A stretch of DNA of 6,506 nucleotides, taken from NCBI GenBank assembly GCA_945862475.1, contig CAMAYW010000145.1:1-6506 (forward strand). Reading direction: 5' to 3'. Positions 1 to 6,506 of the stretch are shown piece by piece; positions within the stretch are counted from its first letter, which is position 1, and each line of letters begins with the position of its first letter. The notes below the pieces were generated by a model. It saw only the letters and a list, made by a program, of their open reading frames with translations. It was not told where the DNA came from and searched no databases. Source of the stretch: Bacteriovorax stolpii. GTDB taxonomy: Bacteria; Bdellovibrionota; Bacteriovoracia; Bacteriovoracales; Bacteriovoracaceae. The position numbers and the translations under genes were made by a program.

Positions 1-321
1 CAGTTCGGTTCTGACCTTGATGAAGCTACTCAAAGACAGCTAAACCGTGGATCTCGCCTAGTGGAACTTTTAAAGCAAGGTCAATATTCTCCGATGGATG
101 TTATTGATCAATCAGTTTCTATTTTTGCTGCCACTAAAGGTTATTTCGATTCAATCCCTGTGAATAAAATTCAACAGGTTGAAAAAGACTTACTTGCAGT
201 TCTTAACTCTCGTCACTCAGATATGATGAATACGATGAGAAAAGAAATGCAGATGTCTGCAGAAAATGAAGCGAAACTTGTTGAGATCATCAAGAATTTC
301 GTTGTTAGCTACAAGGCTTAA
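1..321 (+). CDS. atpA: ATP synthase F1 subunit alpha, C-terminal part (partial)
   Basis: This is the 3' end of the F1 alpha subunit gene. The reading frame is open from base 1 and ends at TAA 319-321, giving 106 residues. It opens with QFGSDLD, followed by a Q-rich stretch and RLVELLKQGQYSPM, which is the hallmark of the alpha C-terminal helical domain just after the nucleotide-binding domain. The remainder is the helical bundle ending NFVVSYKA. Alpha forms the non-catalytic sites of the alpha3beta3 hexamer in the cytoplasmic F1 head. A GTG at position 61 falls inside the conserved RLVEL stretch, so it is an internal valine and not a start. About four fifths of the protein, including its P-loop, lies left of the window. 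Followed 18 bases later by atpG, as in the classical BFHAGDC gene order. Confidence 0.97.
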   Translation, partial: QFGSDLDEATQRQLNRGSRLVELLKQGQYSPMDVIDQSVSIFAATKGYFDSIPVNKIQQVEKDLLAVLNSRHSDMMNTMRKEMQMSAENEAKLVEIIKNFVVSYKA

Positions 322-339
322 TTTTAAGGATTAAAGACC

Positions 340-1209
340 ATGGCAAATATTAAAGACCTCAAGAAAAAGATCAAAAGTACCAAAGGTACTTTCAAGATCA
401 CAAAGGCCATGAAGCTTGTTTCAGCGTCAAAGCTAAATAAAGCTCAGGTACGAATCTTAGGTCTTCGTCCTTATTCATCGGAGCTAGAGGAAACAGTGAG
501 AACTGTTTCTGCCTTAGCAACGGACTACTCAAATGATTACTTCACACCGAAGGAAAATAATAAAGCGGTAGTTCTTGTGATTTCATCTGATAAAGGTCTT
601 TGCGGAGGATATAATTCATCTTTAGCAAAAACGGTTAGACGATTCACAGCTGAAAACCAGGATGAAGATTTGAAATTCTTCTATATTGGTAAAAAAGTAC
701 GCGATCTTATTCAAAAAGAGGTTAACTCTGGTAAGACGTTTACTTTTGCAAAAGCAGATCCAACTTATGAAGAAGTGAGAAAAATTGCTGATGAATTGGG
801 CGCTATGTTTGTAAATGGTGAAGTAGGAAAAGTTTATGTTGCCTACAACTCATTTATTTCAGCAATCGCTTTCGATTCAAAAGTAAGACAGCTTCTTCCG
901 ATGCAGGTCTCGTCATCTGCAAAAGAAGAAATCAAATCTCGTTACCCATATGATTTTAAATATGAGCCAAGTGCAGAGCAAATTTTAGATACTCTTGTAC
1001 CTGAAGTTTATCTCACAACGGTTTATACATGTGTTCTCGATGCAATTGCATCTGAGCATGGATCTCGTATGAACGCGATGGAAAATGCATCGAAGAATTG
1101 TAAAGAAATGATTAAAAAGTTATCACTAAAAATGAATAAGATGAGACAGGCCCGCATTACAACTGAGTTAATTGAAGTTGTATCTGGTGCTGAATCTCTC
1201 AACGGTTAA
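340..1209 (+). CDS. atpG: ATP synthase F1 subunit gamma
   Basis: Encodes the 289-residue gamma subunit, the rotating central shaft that couples proton flow through Fo to catalysis in the alpha3beta3 head. Length is normal for bacterial gamma (about 285-290). Three family regions are visible. The N-terminal coiled-coil helix carries KSTKGTFKITKAMKLVSASK (residues 12-31). The Rossmann-like domain has SSDKGLCGGYN (82-92). The C-terminal helix carries SEHGSRMNAMENA (238-250) and ends RITTELIEVVSGAES (272-286), which turns inside the beta barrel. The start ATG is supported by AAGGA at 326-330, 9 bases upstream, and by the typical MANIKDLKKKIKS opening. It sits 18 bases after atpA and 12 before atpD, so it is surely co-transcribed with them. 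Nothing is unusual in sequence or length. Confidence 0.98.
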   Translation: MANIKDLKKKIKSTKGTFKITKAMKLVSASKLNKAQVRILGLRPYSSELEETVRTVSALATDYSNDYFTPKENNKAVVLVISSDKGLCGGYNSSLAKTVRRFTAENQDEDLKFFYIGKKVRDLIQKEVNSGKTFTFAKADPTYEEVRKIADELGAMFVNGEVGKVYVAYNSFISAIAFDSKVRQLLPMQVSSSAKEEIKSRYPYDFKYEPSAEQILDTLVPEVYLTTVYTCVLDAIASEHGSRMNAMENASKNCKEMIKKLSLKMNKMRQARITTELIEVVSGAESLNG

Positions 1210-1221
1210 GGAGCCATTCAA

Positions 1222-2637
1222 ATGGAAAATACAGGCGTAATTCGTCAGGTGTTGGGACCCGTAATCGACGTTGAGTTTTCAAACGGAAAACTTCCAGCGC
1301 TCTATAACGCTCTCAAAATCACAAACAAGACAATGCCGGGCGGAGAAGGAAATCTAACGGTAGAAGTAGCATCGCACCTTGGTAACAACATGGTTCGTTG
1401 TATCGCTATGGACGCGACTGAAGGTTTAGCTCGCGGACAAGCAGTTAAAGATACAGGAGCTCCTATTCAAGCTCCAGTAGGCCGTGAGTGTCTTGGCCGA
1501 ATCATCAATGTTATTGGTGAAGCGGTTGATGAAGCTGGTCCTCTTAATAATAAAAAGAGTTACCCAATTCATCGTGAAGCTCCAAAATTTGCTAATCAAT
1601 CAACTAAGAAAGAGCCGTTCTTCACTGGTATTAAAGTGATCGATCTCCTCGCTCCTTATCTTAAGGGTGGAAAGATTGGTCTTTTCGGTGGTGCAGGTGT
1701 GGGTAAGACAGTTCTTATTATGGAACTTATTAACAACATCGCTACTCAGCACGGAGGATTCTCTGTGTTCGCTGGTGTAGGTGAGCGTACTCGTGAAGGG
1801 AACGATCTTTGGCACGAAATGAAGGACTCTGGAGTTCTTACTAAAACAGCTCTTTGTTATGGTCAGATGAATGAGCCACCTGGTGCACGTGCGCGAGTTG
1901 CTTTAACTGGTCTATCACTTGCTGAATATTTCCGCGATGAAGAGAAGCAAGACGTTCTTTTCTTCGTTGATAACATTTTCCGTTTTACTCAAGCTGGTTC
2001 AGAAGTGTCTGCCCTTCTTGGCCGTATTCCATCTGCGGTGGGATATCAGCCAACACTTGGTACTGAAATGGGAGCAATGCAAGAGAGAATTACATCTACA
2101 AAAGATGGTTCAATTACATCAATCCAGGCTGTTTACGTTCCTGCGGATGACTATACAGATCCAGCTCCTGCAACAACGTTTGCTCACTTGGATGCTACTA
2201 CTGAATTGTCTCGTCAGATCGCGGAGCTTGGAATTTATCCAGCCGTGGATCCACTTTCTTCATCTTCGACAATTCTCTCATCAGAAATTATGGGAGAAGA
2301 GCACTATACAACGGCTCGAGCAGTTCAATCAGTTCTTCAGAAGTATAAAGAGCTTCAAGATATTATCGCCATCCTTGGTATGGATGAATTATCTGAAGAT
2401 GATAAGAAGCTTGTGGCCCGTGCACGTAAGATCCAGAAGTTCTTGTCACAGCCATTCTTTGTTGCTGAACAGTTCACTGGTATCCCTGGGCAATTTGTAA
2501 AAATCGAAGACACAATCAAAGGCTTTAAAGCAATTCTTTCAGGTGAAGTTGATCACCTTCCAGAACAGGCTTTCTACCTTGTTGGTGGAATTGATATGGT
2601 TCATGAAAAAGCGAAAAAACTTTCTGAAGGGAAGTAA
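1222..2637 (+). CDS. atpD: ATP synthase F1 subunit beta (catalytic)
   Basis: Encodes the 471-residue catalytic beta subunit, which makes ATP from ADP and phosphate at the F1 head. The N-terminal beta barrel starts GVIRQVLGPVIDVEF. The nucleotide-binding domain has the P-loop GGAGVGKT (residues 156-163, Lys162). It also has the catalytic glutamate in GERTREG (Glu188, with Arg189), Walker B in VLFFVDN (Asp250) and the adenine-pocket tyrosine in GIYPAVDPLSSSS (Tyr339). The C-terminal helical domain has the DELSEED motif in the form DELSEDD (388-394), the site that meets epsilon and gamma. All key residues are present and the length is typical. The ribosome binding site AAGGAG (1208-1213) overlaps the atpG stop codon and lies 8 bases before the ATG, which suggests translational coupling. 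The 3' end reaches to within 2 bases of atpC. Confidence 0.99.
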   Translation: MENTGVIRQVLGPVIDVEFSNGKLPALYNALKITNKTMPGGEGNLTVEVASHLGNNMVRCIAMDATEGLARGQAVKDTGAPIQAPVGRECLGRIINVIGEAVDEAGPLNNKKSYPIHREAPKFANQSTKKEPFFTGIKVIDLLAPYLKGGKIGLFGGAGVGKTVLIMELINNIATQHGGFSVFAGVGERTREGNDLWHEMKDSGVLTKTALCYGQMNEPPGARARVALTGLSLAEYFRDEEKQDVLFFVDNIFRFTQAGSEVSALLGRIPSAVGYQPTLGTEMGAMQERITSTKDGSITSIQAVYVPADDYTDPAPATTFAHLDATTELSRQIAELGIYPAVDPLSSSSTILSSEIMGEEHYTTARAVQSVLQKYKELQDIIAILGMDELSEDDKKLVARARKIQKFLSQPFFVAEQFTGIPGQFVKIEDTIKGFKAILSGEVDHLPEQAFYLVGGIDMVHEKAKKLSEGK

Positions 2638-2639
2638 TT

Positions 2640-3053
2640 ATGGCATCGGCCTTTAAACTCAATCTCTTCACCCCAAAAGGTGTCGTGATTAAAGATCTTG
2701 AGTGTAATGATATAGTAATTCCAACTATCCGCGGGGAGATTAATATTCTCCCTGACCATACACATATACTTACCGAGTTATCGACAGGTATTATGACGGC
2801 GAAAACCACGATGGGGCCTCGTCATTTTTCTGTGACGGCCGGGTTGTGTCGGGTCTTAAAGGATACGGTGACAATTCTTTCGTTCACTTCTGAGCGCTCC
2901 GAAGACATCGATATTGAACGAGCTAAATCAGCGAAGTCAAAAGCGATGGATCGCTTGTCCGGAAAGGAAAACTTAACAGATGTGGATCTGATTAAGTTCA
3001 GAAGAAAGCTCGAAAGAGCAGAGCTGAGACTTCGTCTCGCAAATTTAAAGTAA
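2640..3053 (+). CDS. atpC: ATP synthase F1 subunit epsilon
   Basis: Encodes the 137-residue epsilon subunit, which joins the gamma shaft to the c-ring and can inhibit ATP hydrolysis. The N-terminal beta-sandwich is recognised by RGEINILPDHTHILTELSTG (residues 31-50). The C-terminal two-helix domain includes IDIERAKSAKSKAMDRL (90-106) and a final helix rich in R, E and L ending LRLANLK. IDIERAK fits the I(L)DxxRA pattern known from ATP-binding Bacillus-type epsilon, so this subunit may sense ATP; that is inferred from the motif alone. The ATG starts 2 bases after the atpD stop, and its purine-rich ribosome binding site (around 2626-2633) is inside the end of atpD, so translation is probably coupled. 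It is the last gene of the operon, followed within 5 bases by a terminator stem. Confidence 0.96.
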   Translation: MASAFKLNLFTPKGVVIKDLECNDIVIPTIRGEINILPDHTHILTELSTGIMTAKTTMGPRHFSVTAGLCRVLKDTVTILSFTSERSEDIDIERAKSAKSKAMDRLSGKENLTDVDLIKFRRKLERAELRLRLANLK

Positions 3054-3057
3054 ACTG

Positions 3058-3085
3058 AGCCCCGCTTCGCCGGGGCTTTTTTTTT
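3058..3085 (+). terminator. Rho-independent terminator of the atp operon
   Basis: A 7-base-pair perfect stem, AGCCCCG (3058-3064) with CGGGGCT (3071-3077), closes on the six-base loop CTTCGC. It runs straight into nine T residues (3077-3085). It begins 5 bases after the atpC stop codon. It has no matching A-tract on the left side, so it should work only for plus-strand transcription. This is the strongest non-coding signal in the window. Confidence 0.95.
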
Positions 3086-3207
3086 CATCTAAATAGTCAG
3101 GAGTATTCATTAAAATTGGTCCTATGAACTGGTTGAATAGGCATAAAATGAATCGACTATCTGATTTTAAATACTAATTAAAAAAATCTCACCTAGAATA
3201 ATTGTAT
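3086..3207 (+). promoter_or_regulatory. Intergenic gap with weak promoter-like elements
   Basis: This AT-rich gap must contain the promoter of the following gene, since the atp terminator precedes it. No strong consensus promoter is visible. Option one is TTGAAT (3133-3138) with a 16-base spacer to GACTAT (3155-3160), which is a poor -10. Option two is TAGAAT (3194-3199), which matches TATAAT at five of six positions but has no recognisable -35. From its position, transcription would start at about 3206-3208, right at the ATG. A short AT inverted repeat TTTTAA (3165-3170) / TTAAAA (3178-3183) lies between them. No Shine-Dalgarno sequence is seen upstream of any candidate start of the next gene, and no small gene or RNA was recognised. 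Confidence 0.35.
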
Positions 3208-5217
3208 ATGTCTTCAATGCTAACACGGATGTTTGCATCATTAACGCTTTGTTTGTACCTCGCTGTGGGCTGGGTGGGCGTACGTGTGTTTCTACCAAAG
3301 ACAACAACCCTTGAAATTTCAACTGCTCACCTTTCTCTCTTCTCGGATTACAGTGTAAATAAAGGGGAAACGGAAGTCCTAGAAAGTCCTAAGTTGGTCT
3401 TTCAAGAAGTAAAAGTTTTAGCAGTAAGACCCACTATTGCAAAAAGAATTCATCTCATTAAAGAGAGGATCATTGTTCGATCAAATCCTCTTATTTTCAA
3501 TTATAAAGAGGTTCTTCCTCACGAGTTACCTTTCAATGAGCCTGTGACACTTGCTCCTGTATACAGAGCAGAAGAGCTCTCGACGAATCTCCTTGCAAAT
3601 TACAAAGACATAAAAGTTGAAATGGTAGCTGAGGCTCCGGTTGTCGTCGATGAAGTTCAAACCAAAATGGCAGCTTCGGATTCTGCACCAGAATTCTTTG
3701 AATACCCAAATGAAACAGAAAAAAAAGCTGAACCGGTAAAAACGGAAGAAGATAAAACAGTTAAAACAGAAGTCGTTGAAACAAAGAAGATCGACTCTGT
3801 TACATCTGAGGCGGTTCATGAAGAAGTCGAACTTCAAGACCTTATCGCCTTTGACTACTCAAAAGCTGAAAATGATCTAAAAGAAAAAACAATTCCAACA
3901 ATGACGATGGTGACTAGTCAAAATGACGGTTCTGAAAATGCCACGACTCTATTAGATGTAGGTGGGGATTCAATTAAAAAGAAAGAATTTCAGTCACTTC
4001 CCAAGAAAGATGTGAATAGTCAGAAGAATAATCTTGTAAGCGATTTTATTAAACACCCACAATTTAAAAACCACGTGAGTATTCAAATTGTCGGAACAGA
4101 TTTAAAAACAACTGCGAATGAAGTCGGTTTTGAAGTTCGCCCTCAGGATGATCTTAGTGAATCTCACTTCGATTACAATAATGGTGTCATTAATATTCAA
4201 ACAGATCTGTCTGAACCTAAAATGACAAGATCTGTAGCGATCCTTAAAAGAGGATTTACTCCAACAAATACTGAAATCATTCTTGAAGAGGGGGCTTCGG
4301 AAGTTACGATCCCGCTTCTTAATGAAGAGACTTTTAACGAACTCATTGCTCCTTATGAAGTGAGGGGGCCAATCGGTGCTGTTTTAGTAGAATTAGATGA
4401 TGAAACAGAGACAGCTACCCTTGATGTTCCTTATTCAAAAGTTCTTAAGTTGAATGAAAAAATGCAAGTTGTTGAAGGCGATCATTTTTCTTATCAAATG
4501 TTTATTGGTGTGAAAGTCGGTAATGCCCTTTTAAGTTATAGGCTAAACAAGGGGCAAACAACCGCTAAAATTATTCACATCCATGAAAGAGAAGTCACTT
4601 TTGAATCTAATTTTTTCGAAAAGGTCTCAAGTGAAAATCTAAATCTGTTTGAAGAGGATGTACTTAGTAAGGACAAAATGCCTCTCATTACTTCGGCTGA
4701 AAATATAAAACTATTTGCTTCAGATAAGACGTCTAAAAAGATAAATGACCATTCATACAGAGTTTCATTTGATCAGATTCAACTTGGAAGCAGAAAATAT
4801 TTAGAGTTAAACCATCTCGATGAACCCATTTTTGTGGGATACAAAGATGCTACCTCAATAAATGTTCCATCAGAAAGTTTTATAAGAAATATTCTTAGTA
4901 AAACGGAAAAAGCTGGCATGGGGAATCGTTGTCTCATTCAGGTAAACTTAACTAGAAAAGCAACAAGGGTAGATGTTGGTACCGAATCAGCTGGAGAATC
5001 TCTTAGGACATACTCACAAATGCTCGATTCAGACGGTAAATTTTATGACACCCTTGGGCCTAAGAGTGAAAAAATTATTATCGTTGGGGAAAATCAAGAA
5101 AATGGTCCAGCAGTATCTGACTCTAAGATCAATCTAAAAATAACCTATGAAGACAATAGTATCCAGTATTTTGGAACTTATTGCTCTTCGAATACCTATC
5201 TTGTTGAGCAGCTCTGA
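3208..5217 (+). CDS. Membrane-anchored envelope protein of unknown function
   Basis: I do not recognise this 669-residue protein. Residues about 9-29 form one hydrophobic segment after an Arg (SLTLCLYLAVGWVGV core). No clear signal-peptidase site follows, so an uncleaved inner-membrane anchor with the rest in the periplasm is likely. Residues 30-130 are mixed. Residues about 131-275 are a low-complexity Glu/Lys/Val/Thr linker. From about 288 onward the protein looks beta-rich with alternating hydrophobics (VSIQIVG, GVINIQTDL, GAVLVELDDETETATLDV, FIGVKVGNALLSY). Only three Cys are present: one in the membrane segment, plus Cys575 and Cys659, which could form a disulfide. The anchor-linker-domain layout recalls TonB-like or peptidoglycan-spanning proteins, but no known motif supports either. 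The start is uncertain: TTG 3202, ATG 3208, ATG 3217 and ATG 3229 are all in frame with no Shine-Dalgarno. ATG 3208 is chosen as the first ATG. The 3' end overlaps the convergent gene by 22 bases. Confidence 0.85.
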   Translation: MSSMLTRMFASLTLCLYLAVGWVGVRVFLPKTTTLEISTAHLSLFSDYSVNKGETEVLESPKLVFQEVKVLAVRPTIAKRIHLIKERIIVRSNPLIFNYKEVLPHELPFNEPVTLAPVYRAEELSTNLLANYKDIKVEMVAEAPVVVDEVQTKMAASDSAPEFFEYPNETEKKAEPVKTEEDKTVKTEVVETKKIDSVTSEAVHEEVELQDLIAFDYSKAENDLKEKTIPTMTMVTSQNDGSENATTLLDVGGDSIKKKEFQSLPKKDVNSQKNNLVSDFIKHPQFKNHVSIQIVGTDLKTTANEVGFEVRPQDDLSESHFDYNNGVINIQTDLSEPKMTRSVAILKRGFTPTNTEIILEEGASEVTIPLLNEETFNELIAPYEVRGPIGAVLVELDDETETATLDVPYSKVLKLNEKMQVVEGDHFSYQMFIGVKVGNALLSYRLNKGQTTAKIIHIHEREVTFESNFFEKVSSENLNLFEEDVLSKDKMPLITSAENIKLFASDKTSKKINDHSYRVSFDQIQLGSRKYLELNHLDEPIFVGYKDATSINVPSESFIRNILSKTEKAGMGNRCLIQVNLTRKATRVDVGTESAGESLRTYSQMLDSDGKFYDTLGPKSEKIIIVGENQENGPAVSDSKINLKITYEDNSIQYFGTYCSSNTYLVEQL

Positions 5218-6506
5218 CGGGCAAGAAGCTTAGACCATTCTTTTGGCTTCTTTTTTAAAAGGTATTTTTCTGGAATTTCATAAAACTTCCCAGATGGTAA
5301 ATTTGATTTCGCTGTGACAATAAATCCTCTAGGAACATTACTTTTATCATGTCCAGTATGATGATTATGGAAATAAATATCATCAAGCTGATTATTATTT
5401 AAAACAGACTCTAGCTTTAGAGAACACTTCGTTAAAAAAAATCTTAAATCCCTATCAACGTCATTTCGATCAAGATCATGAAGATGTTGAAAAAGCTCTT
5501 CTTTATAAGCGAGAGTATGAGCAAGTGCTAAAAATTCACTGTAAAAATTTTTTGAAGCAAATCCAAAATGCTTCGAATCACTGTGCCTAATAACGACCTC
5601 TAAATCTACTTTTTTTCCAGCGAGTTCCCGCCTCGTTTTTACCAGATGTTTCGTTCCGGAATTGTAAGCGGTAACGGCCATGTCCCATGATTTCATAATC
5701 ATATAATTTTCTGACATCAAAAAACCAGCCGCCACAGAGGCAACACCAACGTTAAACCGGTAATCAAAATGATGACTTCTCTTTGGTACATAATAACTTG
5801 AGATCAATGGCATAAATTGCCAAATACCCAAGGCGTTAACCTTTGACTGTGCCTTCGGATTAAAGCTTGATTCAAGAAAAGGGATTGCGAGTAATTCTTT
5901 TGGTAGCTTTCTTTTTGAGAAATAATCACTCAAAAACTTTTGATAGGGAAGTGATCTGATAATCCCATCTCGGATGAAGTCTTTTTGCCCTGTCTGGGTT
6001 CTTAAATTATCACGAAGGTTGGCAAAAAAACGGCGCCTTTCATTTTTGTTATCAGAAAGTTTAACCTTCGCATTTTGAAGAGTTCTAAAAATTTTCTGTG
6101 CCGAAGTTGTATTCAAAAATGGATTTTGAGCAAGAGTATCGAGTTCTCTTTTTAATTCCTTCATTTTTTCATCTGATAGTTTTCGCTGTAAAATATATAG
6201 AGTATTGGCGGGGAGCTTTTTCGCCTTTAATGAAGAAAAATCAAGGACCTTATAAATAAGCGAAAGATTATTTTTGTCATGGATAACAACAGAACTTGAT
6301 TCGAATTGTGTATAAATTAAGAACCAGAAATGGACCGTTGGGTAATAATAAGGTGTAACCTTAAATAGATCATCCACACGATTATCTTTATCCATCAGAT
6401 AAGGCTTCAAGGCTTCAGTACTCATCCAGGGAAGTTCACGAACATCGGCTTCTTTATCTTTTGGAATTGGCTTGAGTGTAAGTTCCGTTCCAAAAAAAGG
6501 ATCAGA
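5196..6506 (-). CDS. MltD-like lytic transglycosylase (GH23/SLT domain), N-terminus outside window
   Basis: Predicted periplasmic murein lytic transglycosylase, cleaving the MurNAc-GlcNAc bond of peptidoglycan with formation of 1,6-anhydro-MurNAc. Residue numbers here count from the internal ATG at 6425. An N-terminal helical region is followed by QTGQKDFIRDGI (144-155) and the SLT core: LPKELLAIPFLESSFNPKA (174-192) with probable catalytic Glu185, SKVNALGIWQFMP (194-206) and MAVTAYNSG (249-257). FGFASKNFYSEFLALAHT (287-304) then follows, typical of MltD-type enzymes. The C-terminus, about 100 residues, contains VPRGFIVTAKSNLPSG, like the linker before LysM repeats, but no LysM domain follows. 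The frame stays open upstream of 6425 through residues reading SDPFFGTELTLKPIPKDK to the window edge. The ATG at 6425 is therefore probably internal, and the signal peptide is not visible. It ends at TAG (5198-5196), overlapping the convergent gene. No terminator is seen on its downstream side. Confidence 0.92.
   Translation of the reverse strand, partial: SDPFFGTELTLKPIPKDKEADVRELPWMSTEALKPYLMDKDNRVDDLFKVTPYYYPTVHFWFLIYTQFESSSVVIHDKNNLSLIYKVLDFSSLKAKKLPANTLYILQRKLSDEKMKELKRELDTLAQNPFLNTTSAQKIFRTLQNAKVKLSDNKNERRRFFANLRDNLRTQTGQKDFIRDGIIRSLPYQKFLSDYFSKRKLPKELLAIPFLESSFNPKAQSKVNALGIWQFMPLISSYYVPKRSHHFDYRFNVGVASVAAGFLMSENYMIMKSWDMAVTAYNSGTKHLVKTRRELAGKKVDLEVVIRHSDSKHFGFASKNFYSEFLALAHTLAYKEELFQHLHDLDRNDVDRDLRFFLTKCSLKLESVLNNNQLDDIYFHNHHTGHDKSNVPRGFIVTAKSNLPSGKFYEIPEKYLLKKKPKEWSKLLARQSCSTR
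5223..5256 (+). terminator. Probable rho-independent terminator of the unknown envelope gene
   Basis: AAGAAGC (5223-5229) can pair perfectly with GCTTCTT (5246-5252) across a 16-base loop, and the stem is followed by the rest of a TTTTTT run (5251-5256). It starts 5 bases after the plus-strand stop codon, the expected place for that gene's terminator. The stem is only moderately GC and the loop is long, so strength is uncertain. It lies wholly inside the 3' coding part of the convergent transglycosylase gene, so the bases are under double constraint. Confidence 0.5.

Noticed and set aside
1600..1815. Minus-strand open frame of 71 codons
   Set aside because: Lies wholly within atpD, whose motifs (P-loop, catalytic Glu) are encoded there on the other strand. 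Its translation has no recognisable features.
1919..2500. Plus-strand 193-codon open frame in another frame of atpD
   Set aside because: Overlaps the highly conserved beta subunit frame. Its translation is a Leu/Ser/Gln-rich shadow with no domain and no plausible start region.
2525..3088. Two minus-strand open frames opposite atpD/atpC (2525-2809 and 2822-3088)
   Set aside because: They lie antisense to conserved atp genes, and the second begins inside the terminator T-tract. The composition is that of antisense shadow translation.
3133..3160. TTGAAT / GACTAT as a confident sigma-70 promoter
   Set aside because: The -10 matches only three of six consensus positions and the spacer is 16. It is kept only as a weak option inside the intergenic entry.
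3165..3183. TTTTAA / TTAAAA inverted repeat as an operator
   Set aside because: Only six A/T pairs in an AT-rich gap, which is expected by chance. No regulator motif was recognised.
3202..3207. TTG at 3202 as start of the unknown envelope gene
   Set aside because: It adds only two residues, has no Shine-Dalgarno, and an ATG follows immediately at 3208.
3526..3837. Minus-strand open frame rich in Phe and Cys
   Set aside because: This is the antisense image of the Glu/Lys-rich linker (GAA/AAA read backwards gives TTC/TTT), so its Phe-rich product is an artefact.
3600..4030. Glu/Lys/Val/Thr-rich stretch as a tandem repeat array
   Set aside because: The composition is repetitive (KTE, VE, KK), but there is no regular repeat unit. 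It is better described as a low-complexity linker.

Overview
The window holds the 3' end of an F-type ATP synthase operon, followed by one long gene of unknown function and, on the opposite strand, a lytic transglycosylase gene that runs off the right edge. The DNA is visibly AT-rich. Its genes have clear Gram-negative traits: the standard atpA-atpG-atpD-atpC order, a membrane-anchored protein with a long acidic/lysine-rich linker, and an MltD-like murein hydrolase with the FGFASKNFYSEFLA segment common in deltaproteobacterial and Bdellovibrionota relatives. My best guess is the Bacteriovoracia (Bacteriovorax, Peredibacter or Halobacteriovorax type) within Bdellovibrionota. This is inferred from composition and protein style, not from a search.

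Layout. Positions 1-321 encode the last 106 residues of the alpha subunit (atpA). They are followed by complete atpG (gamma, 340-1209), atpD (beta, 1222-2637) and atpC (epsilon, 2640-3053). The genes are tightly packed (gaps of 18, 12 and 2 bases), with Shine-Dalgarno sequences in or next to the preceding stop codons. A strong rho-independent terminator at 3058-3085 closes the operon. The roughly 120-base gap after it carries only weak promoter-like signals.

From 3208 to 5217 lies a 669-residue protein with one N-terminal membrane segment, a charged low-complexity linker and a large beta-rich C-terminal part. I do not recognise the family. Its 3' end overlaps the convergent minus-strand transglycosylase gene (5196 to beyond 6506) by 22 bases. 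A likely terminator for the plus-strand gene lies inside the transglycosylase coding sequence. That gene stays open to the window edge, so its true start is outside.

How the genes work together. The four atp genes build the F1 catalytic head and central stalk of the ATP synthase. The two downstream genes are not obviously linked to it. Both products are predicted to act in the cell envelope, but they are convergent and are not one operon. I see no mobile element, CRISPR array, RNA gene or convincing new multi-gene system. The most open question is the unknown envelope protein.
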